Shown here: positions 1 through 5,823 of the stretch, piece by piece
Layout: each line of letters begins with the position of its first letter
Numbering within the stretch: the stretch's first letter is position 1
Assembly (NCBI GenBank): GCA_030637245.1
Contig: DAOVVI010000128.1
Coordinates: 1-5,823, forward strand
Length of the DNA: 5,823 bases
Source: Cyclobacteriaceae bacterium
GTDB lineage: Bacteria > Bacteroidota > Bacteroidia > Cytophagales > Cyclobacteriaceae
Direction: 5' to 3'
Position numbers and translations under genes: made by a program
The notes under the pieces: generated by a model
Told to the model about the DNA's origin: nothing
Database searches by the model: none
The model's input: the letters and a program-made list of their open reading frames with translations, nothing else

Positions 1-1
1 A

Positions 2-139
2 TTGAGGCCTTTGTACGAGCTGTCTTAGGTAGAAATAGCCAGAGAACTTGAAGCACCGCTTGGGACGGTAAAAGCTCAACTCCATAGAGCTCGTGAACTT
101 CTGTATGACCTGGTAAAGGGTCAGGAACAGCATATATAA
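2..139 (+). pseudogene. 3' fragment of an ECF-type RNA polymerase sigma factor, sigma-4 region, interrupted by an in-frame TAG
   Basis: The frame ending at the TAA at 137-139 encodes a typical sigma region 4 helix-turn-helix. After a short stretch ending in YELS it reads VEIARELEAPLGTVKAQL, then HRARELLYDLVKGQEQHI. The GTVKAQLHRARELL part is the recognition helix that contacts the -35 promoter element in sigma-70/ECF proteins. Most of the gene, including the -10-binding region 2, lies left of the window. The codon at 26-28 is TAG, exactly where the family normally has an aromatic residue (S-Y/F-x-E-I-A), so a TAT or TAC codon appears changed by one base. The fragment therefore reads as a broken gene, unless the base is a sequencing error at the window edge. 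The sigma-4 identity is clear. The pseudogene status is uncertain. It lies 20 bases upstream of rsmG on the same strand. Confidence 0.72.
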
Positions 140-159
140 TCAGGTTAAGCTCAGATAAT

Positions 160-795
160 ATGTATGCTTATTTTGAATTAATACCAAAGTACTTTCCGGA
201 ATTATCTGATAAGCAGTTGGACTTGTACGGACAATTATGGAAATTTTACCATGACTGGAATGCGAAAATCAATGTTATTTCCAGAAAAGATATTGATGAG
301 CTTTATTTACGACATGTACTGCATTCGCTTTCGATTGCCAAAGTTTTTAAATTAAAAAAAGGTATAAATGTGTTGGATGTGGGTACCGGAGGCGGGTTTC
401 CAGGCATCCCGTTGAGCATTTATTTTGAAGATGTCAATTTCACTTTAATAGATTCCATTGGCAAAAAGATAAAAGTGGTAAATGAAGCTATTAAAGAATT
501 AAATATCCATAACGCGAAAGGGATCCAGATCCGGGCCGAAGAAATCAAACGGCAATTTGATGTAGTGGTTAGCAGGGCGGTTACAGACCTGCCAACTTTT
601 GTTTCATGGGTTTCTGGTAAAATTAAGAAAGGAAATTCTTCAGGAATCGGCAATGGAATTATATACATAAAGGGAGGAGATTTGGATGAGGAATTAAGCC
701 AGATTTCATGGCAAGCTGAAATTCATGAAATCTCCATGCTTTTCAAGGAAGATTTTTTTGAGACTAAGAAGCTGGTGCATTTGATGAAGCCGTAA
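160..795 (+). CDS. rsmG: 16S rRNA (guanine(527)-N7)-methyltransferase RsmG (GidB)
   Basis: This 211-residue protein is a cytoplasmic SAM-dependent methyltransferase of the RsmG family, which methylates N7 of G527 in helix 18 of 16S rRNA. In other bacteria its loss gives low-level streptomycin resistance. An N-terminal helical part (about 1-65) carries the family signature NAKINVISRKD (34-44) and RHVLHSL (51-57). The Rossmann-like SAM site follows: LDVGTGGGFPGIP (72-84), acidic D98 in LIDS (96-99), RAEE (125-128), VSRAV (137-141) with the conserved arginine at 139, and KGGDL (171-175). The FFETKK ending (199-204) and total length fit Bacteroidota homologues. The ATG at 160 is chosen because the family homology begins within a few residues of it and no other Met precedes the conserved region. 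No Shine-Dalgarno is evident, as is usual in this phylum. The TAA stop is followed directly by TAG at 796-798. It may be cotranscribed with the upstream sigma factor fragment. Confidence 0.96.
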   Translation: MYAYFELIPKYFPELSDKQLDLYGQLWKFYHDWNAKINVISRKDIDELYLRHVLHSLSIAKVFKLKKGINVLDVGTGGGFPGIPLSIYFEDVNFTLIDSIGKKIKVVNEAIKELNIHNAKGIQIRAEEIKRQFDVVVSRAVTDLPTFVSWVSGKIKKGNSSGIGNGIIYIKGGDLDEELSQISWQAEIHEISMLFKEDFFETKKLVHLMKP

Positions 796-850
796 TAGTT
801 ATAAGGCTAGAGAAGGTGCTGTTTAAATCCAAAGCTGCGACAGGGCGTCA

Positions 851-897
851 TCTAAGTCAGCCCCAAAGATTGTATTAATGTGTTTAAAACACTTAGA
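851..897. repeat. 7-bp perfect inverted repeat enclosing a near-palindrome
   Basis: TCTAAGT (851-857) is exactly inverted as ACTTAGA (891-897). The enclosed sequence contains the near-palindrome GTGTTTAAAACAC (880-892), whose right arm overlaps the outer repeat. The two folds are therefore alternatives and cannot form at the same time. The AT-rich core could be a protein-binding site or simply part of the surrounding repeat block. Confidence 0.4.
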
Positions 898-906
898 ATA
901 ATATTT

Positions 907-940
907 GTCACTCGCTGCAAGCGAACGACTGAATGGAGTC
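907..940. repeat. Two overlapping small hairpins
   Basis: TCGCT (912-916), a GCA loop and AGCGA (920-924) form a perfect 5-bp stem, extended by GTC (907-909) with GAC (927-929) across a 2x2 internal loop. GACT (927-930), a six-base loop and AGTC (937-940) form a second stem that shares bases with the extension. The stems are short. Their clustering inside the repeat block suggests a folded RNA or an element end, but no known ncRNA family is recognised. Confidence 0.4.
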
Positions 941-1093
941 CGATTTAAAACCTGATGATGCCTTAACCTTCTCCTTAATTTTTATCTCAAAAACCACTAA
1001 AAATCCATGAGATTTCTATAATTTAAAACTCTCATTTCGGTTTATTTACAGCGATACTTAAACCGATCATTGATAATATTCTGATCTACAATT

Positions 1094-4000
1094 ATGTACC
1101 TGATTTTTGATACGGAAACCACAGGGTTACCAAAAAATAAACAAGCACCGCTTAGCGATTTTGACAACTGGCCACGGGTCGTTCAAATTGCCTGGCAACT
1201 CCATGATCCTACAGGAAAGTTGCTTTCCAATGAAAATTATATAGTCAAGCCTGATGGATTCACTATTCCTTTCAATGCGGAAAAAGTCCATGGAATATCT
1301 ACACAAAGAGCGCTCGATGAAGGTAAGCAATTAGATGAAGTACTTGATCGGTTTACCGAAGATCTCAATAAAGCAGAGCTGATCATAGGTCATAATATTC
1401 TGGATTTTGACGTCAAAGTGGTTGGTTCGGAATATTTAAGAAGGGAAAAAGAAAATATAATAATTAAAAAGGAAGCGCTGGATACCCAGTTGGCTTCCAC
1501 TGAATTTTGCGCTATCCCCGGAGGTCGTGGAGGCCAGTTTAAGTGGCCCAGGCTTTTAGAGCTTTATAAAAAACTATTTGGTGAAGAATTTGAAGACGCC
1601 CACGATGCGGCCTATGATGTTGCGGCTAATGCCAAGTGTTATTTTGGCTTAATCACTCAGAAAGTTGTCTTACCCGTAGATGACACTCCAATTGACGAGA
1701 TTGATTACGAAGAACCAAAACTGGAGATCGCCAACTTTGCGAGGAAAGGTACATCCAATGTAAAATTTGTTGATACAGCTGTAATGCATCGCGAGGTGAC
1801 AACGCCTTATTGTCATCTTCATTTGCATTCGCAGTTTTCTGTGCTTCAGGCGACACCTGATATAAAAGGCATTATACGGAAAGCAAAAGAATATAGCATG
1901 CCTGCTGTTGCGCTGACAGATTTGGGCAATATGTACGGGGCATTCAAGTTTGTTCGGGAAGCCTTGGCTAATGACATTAAACCAATTCTTGGATGTGAGT
2001 ATTATGTGGCAGAGGAGCGCTTGAAACTAAAGTTTACCAAGGACAGCCCGGATAAACGATTCAACCAGGTATTGCTGGCTAAAAATAAAGATGGATACCT
2101 CCATTTAGCAAAGTTGAGTTCCTATGGATATACAGAAGGATTGTATGGTTTATATCCAAGAATTGATAAAGAACTCATTGAGCGCTATTCAGAAAATGTT
2201 ATAGCTCTTTCGGGTGGCTTAAGCGGGGAAATTCCGAACATGATTTTGAATGTGGGTGAACACCAGGCTGAAGATGCTTTGAAATGGTGGCTCCGTGTGT
2301 TTGGCGAAGATTTTTACATTGAATTGCTGCGTCATGGTTTAGAGGAAAATAATAGGGTAAATGAGGTGTTGCTTAGATTGGCTGGAAAGTACGATGTAAA
2401 AGTAATTGCCTCCAACAACGTCTATTATCTTGATCAAAGTAATGCCAACGCGCATGATATTTTATTGTGTGTAAAGGAAAATGAATTGCAATCGACACCA
2501 ATTGGGAGGGGACGAGGTTTCAGATATGGCTTTCCAAACCAGGAATTTTATTTCAAATCCCAGGAGGAGATGAAAGAGCTCTTTAAGGATGTCCCGGAAG
2601 CTATTGAGCATATCAATGAAATCGTGAACAAGGTTGAATCGTTCGAGCTGGATCGAGACGTCCTGTTACCGGCGTTTGATATTCCTGAAGGATTTGAAAC
2701 GGAAGACGATTATCTAAAGCATCTTACTTATTTGGGCGCCAAAAGACGATATAAAGAAATAACTTCTGAAATAAAAGAAAGGCTGGAGTTTGAATTGGAA
2801 ACCATTAAAAATACGGGCTACCCCGGTTATTTTCTGATCGTTCAGGACTTCACTTCCGAAGCGAGGAAAATGGGTGTGTCTGTAGGGCCTGGCAGGGGGT
2901 CTGCAGCAGGGTCTGCGGTAGCCTATTGCATTGGAATAACCAATGTTGACCCGATTGAGTACGATCTGCTTTTTGAGCGGTTTTTAAATCCGGACAGGGT
3001 ATCCCTTCCTGATATCGACATTGATTTTGATGATGAAGGACGTGGAAAAATAATTGATTATGTAGTTAAAAAATATGGAAAGAGCCAGGTGGCGCAGATC
3101 ATCACTTATGGTAGCATGGCTGCTAAATCTTCGATTCGGGATGCGGCAAGGGTGATGGAATTACCACTTTCCGACGCAAACAACTTAGCCAAATTGGTTC
3201 CAGAAAGGCCGGGAACTACATTGGAAAAAGCATTTAAAGAAGTGCCCGAGTTGGAAGAAATAAGTAAAAACCAGAGTAAAGAAGCTGAGGTTTTAAAGCA
3301 GGCAAAAGTGTTGGAGGGATCGGTTCGAAATACCGGCCTTCACGCTTGTGGGGTGATCATTACCCCGGATGATATTACCAAATTAATTCCGGTTTGTGTT
3401 TCCAAAGATTCTGATCTGTATGTGACGCAGTTTGACAACAGTGTGGTAGAAAGCGCCGGTATGCTCAAGATGGACTTTCTGGGTTTGAAGACACTTTCCA
3501 TCATTAAAACGGCGCTGGTAAATATTGAGAAACAACATGGTATAAAGATAGATATCGATACGATTCCCTTAGACGATGAAAAGACATTTAAATTGTATCA
3601 GAAAGGGCATACCAATGGTACATTTCAGTTTGAGAGTGCTGGAATGCAAAAACATCTCAGAGGCCTGAAACCGGATAAGTTTGGAGATCTTATCGCCATG
3701 AATGCCCTTTACCGGCCTGGACCTATGGAGTATATTCCCAATTTCATCAAGAGAAAAAATGGTGAAGAAGAGATCTCTTATGATATTCCCTCTATGGAGG
3801 AATATCTGGATGAAACCTATGGCATTACCGTGTACCAGGAACAGGTGATGTTGCTTTCCCAAAAATTGGCCGGTTTCTCCAAAGGCGACGCCGATGTACT
3901 TCGCAAAGCCATGGGTAAGAAGATGTTTGCGTTGCTGGAGAAATTAAAACCCAAGTTTCTTGAAGGGTGTAAGGTGAATGGACATGACGTAACTGTAGCT

Positions 4001-5278
4001 GAAAAGGTTTGGAAGGATTGGGAAGCATTTGCGGAATATGCATTTAATAAATCACATTCTACCTGTTATTCAATAGTTGCGTATCAAACGGCATACTTGA
4101 AAGCGCATTACCCCGCTGAATACATGGCTTCGGTGTTAACTCACAATCAGAATCAGATAGATAAAGTGACGTTCTTCATGGAAGAATGTCGTCATCAGGG
4201 AATCAATGTCCTTGGGCCGAATATCAATGAGTCCGGGATCAATTTTGAGGTAAATAAAGACGGTGAAATTCGATTTGGATTGGGGGCGATAAAAGGAGCA
4301 GGAGAGGCTGCGGTCCAGGCTATCATACAGGAAAGAGCACATGGAGCCTATATGGATATTTTTGATTTTGCTAAAAGGGTCAATTTACGCGCAGTAAATA
4401 AAAAGACGTTTGAGTGCATGGCTATGTCAGGGGCTTTCGATTGTTTCGGGGAGTATCACAGACGACAGTTTTTATTTGAGCCGGATAACGACATGAATCT
4501 TATCGAGAAGGTGATCAGGTATGGAAATAAAGAACAATCGGAAAAAAATTCAGCGCAGCAGAGTTTGTTCGGTGGTGAAAATGGATTGCAAATACCTGTG
4601 CCTAAAGTTCCGAATTGTGAACCGTATGGGGAATTGGAGAAATTGAAAATTGAAAAGGAGGTTGTGGGATTTTATATTTCAGGCCATCCTCTGGATCAAT
4701 TTAAGTTTGAAATTAATTCGTTTACCAATAATAAATTTTCTGACCTGAAAGAATTGGAAAGTAGAATTGGATCGGAAATCAGTGTTGCCGGGATTGTGAC
4801 AGAGGTGGTACACAGGGTGACGAAAACTGGAAAGCCATTTGGTATTCTTACAGTGGAGGGGTACGATGACAGCAATACATTTTACCTTTTTTCTGATGAT
4901 TATATTCGATTTAAGGAATTTATGGTAAATGGCTGGTTTTTATATATCAAAGGTGTGGTAATTACGAAACAATGGGGCGACCAAAGGCCGGAATTTAAAA
5001 TCAGCAGCATTAACCTACTGAGTGAAATCAGGGAAAAGCTAAGCAAATCTATTGAGATTAGTATAAAACCGGTATCCGTTGATTTACAGATAATCAATCA
5101 AATTGAAGAATTAATTGGTAAGCATCCGGGAAAGTGCTCATTTAAAGTTAACCTGTTAGAAGAAGGTGAAAATATATCTGTGGATTTGCTTTCAAGGAAA
5201 TTTTTAGTAAGCCCGGATGACGAACTTTTAAAATCTTTGGAAGCAATACCTGAGATTCAATGCAAAGTCAGTACTTAA
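1094..5278 (+). CDS. dnaE: DNA polymerase III alpha subunit (DnaE) with N-terminal DnaQ-like 3'-5' proofreading exonuclease
   Basis: This 1394-residue replicative polymerase extends DNA at the replication fork, apparently with its own proofreader. Residues 1-185 form a DEDDh exonuclease: DTET gives D6 and E8, NILDFD gives D106, and the HDAAYD region gives H170 and D175. After a linker (about 186-236) comes a PHP domain starting at HLHLHS (241-246). The polymerase core has GPGRGSAAGS (598-607), the catalytic pair D642 and D644 in PDIDIDF (639-645), and the third aspartate D794 in DFLGL. YRPGPM (873-878), VYQEQVM (913-919) and NKSHST (985-990) are also family motifs. A helix-hairpin-helix region (about 1060-1120) precedes QQSLF (1155-1159), a good beta-clamp-binding peptide. 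An OB fold (about 1228-1310) and a C-terminal tail follow. The length equals a DnaE of about 1160 residues plus the exonuclease and linker. The start is firm because the exonuclease motif begins at residue 6. No Shine-Dalgarno is seen. I see no frameshift or missing polymerase residue. Confidence 0.97.
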   Translation: MYLIFDTETTGLPKNKQAPLSDFDNWPRVVQIAWQLHDPTGKLLSNENYIVKPDGFTIPFNAEKVHGISTQRALDEGKQLDEVLDRFTEDLNKAELIIGHNILDFDVKVVGSEYLRREKENIIIKKEALDTQLASTEFCAIPGGRGGQFKWPRLLELYKKLFGEEFEDAHDAAYDVAANAKCYFGLITQKVVLPVDDTPIDEIDYEEPKLEIANFARKGTSNVKFVDTAVMHREVTTPYCHLHLHSQFSVLQATPDIKGIIRKAKEYSMPAVALTDLGNMYGAFKFVREALANDIKPILGCEYYVAEERLKLKFTKDSPDKRFNQVLLAKNKDGYLHLAKLSSYGYTEGLYGLYPRIDKELIERYSENVIALSGGLSGEIPNMILNVGEHQAEDALKWWLRVFGEDFYIELLRHGLEENNRVNEVLLRLAGKYDVKVIASNNVYYLDQSNANAHDILLCVKENELQSTPIGRGRGFRYGFPNQEFYFKSQEEMKELFKDVPEAIEHINEIVNKVESFELDRDVLLPAFDIPEGFETEDDYLKHLTYLGAKRRYKEITSEIKERLEFELETIKNTGYPGYFLIVQDFTSEARKMGVSVGPGRGSAAGSAVAYCIGITNVDPIEYDLLFERFLNPDRVSLPDIDIDFDDEGRGKIIDYVVKKYGKSQVAQIITYGSMAAKSSIRDAARVMELPLSDANNLAKLVPERPGTTLEKAFKEVPELEEISKNQSKEAEVLKQAKVLEGSVRNTGLHACGVIITPDDITKLIPVCVSKDSDLYVTQFDNSVVESAGMLKMDFLGLKTLSIIKTALVNIEKQHGIKIDIDTIPLDDEKTFKLYQKGHTNGTFQFESAGMQKHLRGLKPDKFGDLIAMNALYRPGPMEYIPNFIKRKNGEEEISYDIPSMEEYLDETYGITVYQEQVMLLSQKLAGFSKGDADVLRKAMGKKMFALLEKLKPKFLEGCKVNGHDVTVAEKVWKDWEAFAEYAFNKSHSTCYSIVAYQTAYLKAHYPAEYMASVLTHNQNQIDKVTFFMEECRHQGINVLGPNINESGINFEVNKDGEIRFGLGAIKGAGEAAVQAIIQERAHGAYMDIFDFAKRVNLRAVNKKTFECMAMSGAFDCFGEYHRRQFLFEPDNDMNLIEKVIRYGNKEQSEKNSAQQSLFGGENGLQIPVPKVPNCEPYGELEKLKIEKEVVGFYISGHPLDQFKFEINSFTNNKFSDLKELESRIGSEISVAGIVTEVVHRVTKTGKPFGILTVEGYDDSNTFYLFSDDYIRFKEFMVNGWFLYIKGVVITKQWGDQRPEFKISSINLLSEIREKLSKSIEISIKPVSVDLQIINQIEELIGKHPGKCSFKVNLLEEGENISVDLLSRKFLVSPDDELLKSLEAIPEIQCKVST

Positions 5279-5279
5279 G

Positions 5280-5300
5280 AATGTAAGTACCATTTACATT
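5280..5300 (+). terminator. Possible weak terminator hairpin downstream of dnaE
   Basis: AATGTAA (5280-5286) pairs perfectly with TTACATT (5294-5300) around a 7-base loop, starting one base after the dnaE stop codon and followed by only TT. The stem is AT-rich and lacks a long T-run, so it is a weak candidate. Its position between two convergent genes (dnaE on + and the oxidoreductase on -) supports a transcription-ending role. A competing repeat, GTACTT (5271-5276) with AAGTAC (5285-5290), overlaps it and the dnaE stop codon. Confidence 0.35.
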
Positions 5301-5348
5301 TTGCCTTATATCTTTTAGGAGACCTTTAACCTTCAAATTTTTCCGATA

Positions 5349-5823
5349 TCAGCTCTTTAAATATTCCTTTGGGAATTTCCAGGGAGAGCGATATTCCGGT
5401 ATAGCCATTTTTGCTGCTTTTTTATCATCTAGGATCTGTTCGGTAGCAGGATCAAAACGAATAGAACGACCCAGTTTGAGCGACAGTGTACTCAATTGGA
5501 TAGGTGCATCCACACGGATGTGATATCCGGGATTACAACTTGGTTGCTTGCGGGACTTGATACAATCAAGCCATTCCAGCTCATGGCCTGGCGATGGCGG
5601 GATGGATTTTGGTGGTGTCTCCATGTCTTTCATTCGATCACCTTCCGGTAAAATTTTATGCTCGCTGTAATCAGTTTGCAAAGTTCCGTTTACACCATGA
5701 AAATAAATACCCAGCCTTCTTCTGCTCTCCTGGCCTCGCAGGAAGTCGAAACCATAACTGTTTGTAGAAGATTGCATCCAGGTCAACGTGAGGTTCGGAT
5801 AGCGCCATAATACTTCGTGATTG
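5349..5823 (-). CDS. Gfo/Idh/MocA-family oxidoreductase, C-terminal part (cut by the right window edge)
   Basis: The minus-strand frame is open from the window edge to a TGA at 5351-5349, giving 157 visible residues from the C terminus. They match the C-terminal substrate-binding domain of Gfo/Idh/MocA NAD(P)-dependent oxidoreductases, which act on sugars, polyols and related compounds. Features in order: VLWRYPNLTLTW (4-15); the strand-turn GIYFHGVNGTLQTD (38-51), where G-x-x-F-x-G-x-x-G-T-L is characteristic; EWLDCIKSRKQP (83-94); then LGRSIRFDPATEQI (117-130) and PEYRSPWKFP (142-151), the usual ending of this subgroup. The N-terminal Rossmann NAD(P)-binding domain, the catalytic lysine motif and any Tat signal lie outside the window, so substrate and location cannot be judged. 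A TTG at 5786-5784 is internal: recognisable family sequence continues upstream of it. The gene converges on dnaE with a spacer of about 70 bases. Confidence 0.88.
   Translation of the reverse strand, partial: NHEVLWRYPNLTLTWMQSSTNSYGFDFLRGQESRRRLGIYFHGVNGTLQTDYSEHKILPEGDRMKDMETPPKSIPPSPGHELEWLDCIKSRKQPSCNPGYHIRVDAPIQLSTLSLKLGRSIRFDPATEQILDDKKAAKMAIPEYRSPWKFPKEYLKS

Larger units (their letters stand above)
802..977. repeat. Structured block with imperfect terminal inverted repeats; possible MITE or insertion-sequence remnant
   Basis: The outer ends pair as TAAGG (802-806) with CCTTA (973-977) and AGAAGGT (811-817) with ACCTTCT (966-972), leaving a 4-base CTAG bulge on the left. Further in, GTTTAAATC (821-829) is nearly inverted as GATTTAAAAC (942-951), and GGCGTCATC (844-852) matches GATGATGCC (954-962) at 8 of 9 positions. 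The last two pairs cross each other, so this is not one simple nested hairpin. Their order looks more like two related but diverged element ends. A length of about 175 bases, inverted ends and no coding content fit a non-autonomous mobile element or an IS remnant. A structured rsmG 3' UTR is an alternative, because TTTTT follows at 979-983. No target-site duplication is evident. The pairings are visible; the mobile-element reading is inference. Confidence 0.35.
796..1093. other. Gene-free gap between rsmG and dnaE, repeat-rich in its first part
   Basis: This stretch of about 298 bases has no open frame with recognisable protein similarity. The first part (about 802-983) is dense in inverted repeats and hairpins, listed separately. 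The second part (984-1093) is AT-rich and should contain the dnaE promoter. A TATAAT hexamer lies at 1017-1022, but I see no partner -33/-35 element at good spacing and no clear match to the Bacteroidota TAnnTTTG -7 motif, so no promoter is called. Two further inverted repeats occur here: ATGAGA 1007-1012 with TCTCAT 1030-1035, and CGGTTT 1038-1043 with AAACCG 1060-1065. The second ends 28 bases before the dnaE ATG and could be an operator or a leader hairpin. Confidence 0.6.

Noticed and set aside
420..668. An 82-codon minus-strand open frame inside rsmG
   Set aside because: It overlaps the conserved SAM-binding region of rsmG and has no recognisable family sequence.
783..881. A frame overlapping the rsmG end that reads DEAVIVIRLEKVLFK and could suggest a frameshifted rsmG C terminus
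   Set aside because: RsmG already ends in the family-typical FFETKK segment at normal length, and the alternative frame runs into a stop with no recognisable family sequence.
870..907. A Bacteroidota-type promoter with TTG at 870-872 and TAATATTTG at 899-907
   Set aside because: The spacing of 26 bases is too long for the usual -33/-7 arrangement and the -7 box has one extra base relative to TAnnTTTG.
1127..5097. Several minus-strand open frames of about 65-97 codons lying inside dnaE
   Set aside because: They lie antisense to a strongly conserved polymerase gene, show no recognisable motifs, and are best explained as chance open frames.
5349..5786. A complete 145-codon gene starting at the TTG at 5786
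   Set aside because: The frame stays open to the window edge and the upstream residues (VLWRYPNLT) belong to the same oxidoreductase domain, so the gene is cut by the window rather than short.
1..5823. CRISPR array, tRNA or rRNA gene, transposase, toxin-antitoxin or phage genes
   Set aside because: No regularly spaced direct repeats, cloverleaf-like sequence or coding sequence of these kinds was seen on either strand.

Overview
The window looks like a chromosomal housekeeping segment from a Bacteroidota bacterium, probably of the Cytophagia or Sphingobacteriia type. I infer this from the RsmG sequence style, the absence of clear Shine-Dalgarno sequences before the two visible starts, the moderate GC content, and above all a DNA polymerase III alpha subunit that carries a DnaQ-like exonuclease at its N terminus. 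I recall that architecture from this group. No genus can be named from the sequence alone.

Layout: positions 2-139 (+) hold the 3' end of an ECF-type sigma factor gene, with an in-frame TAG just before the sigma-4 helix-turn-helix. Positions 160-795 (+) hold rsmG, the 16S rRNA G527 methyltransferase, only 20 bases downstream and possibly in the same transcript. Positions 796-1093 are a gene-free gap. Its first part (about 802-983) is rich in inverted repeats and small hairpins and may be a degenerate mobile-element remnant or a structured 3' region. Its last part should hold the dnaE promoter. Positions 1094-5278 (+) hold the 1394-residue exonuclease-DnaE fusion, complete and intact. Positions 5279-5348 are a short convergent spacer with a weak terminator-like hairpin. 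Positions 5349-5823 (-) hold the C-terminal part of a Gfo/Idh/MocA-family oxidoreductase that runs off the right edge.

The genes serve transcription (sigma factor), ribosome maturation (RsmG), chromosome replication with built-in proofreading (DnaE fusion) and probably sugar or polyol redox metabolism (oxidoreductase). Apart from the possible sigma/rsmG transcript there is no sign that they form one pathway. I found no convincing new multi-gene system. The points most worth a second look are the in-frame TAG in the sigma factor, the exonuclease fusion combined with a partly eroded PHP metal site, and the repeat-rich gap between rsmG and dnaE.
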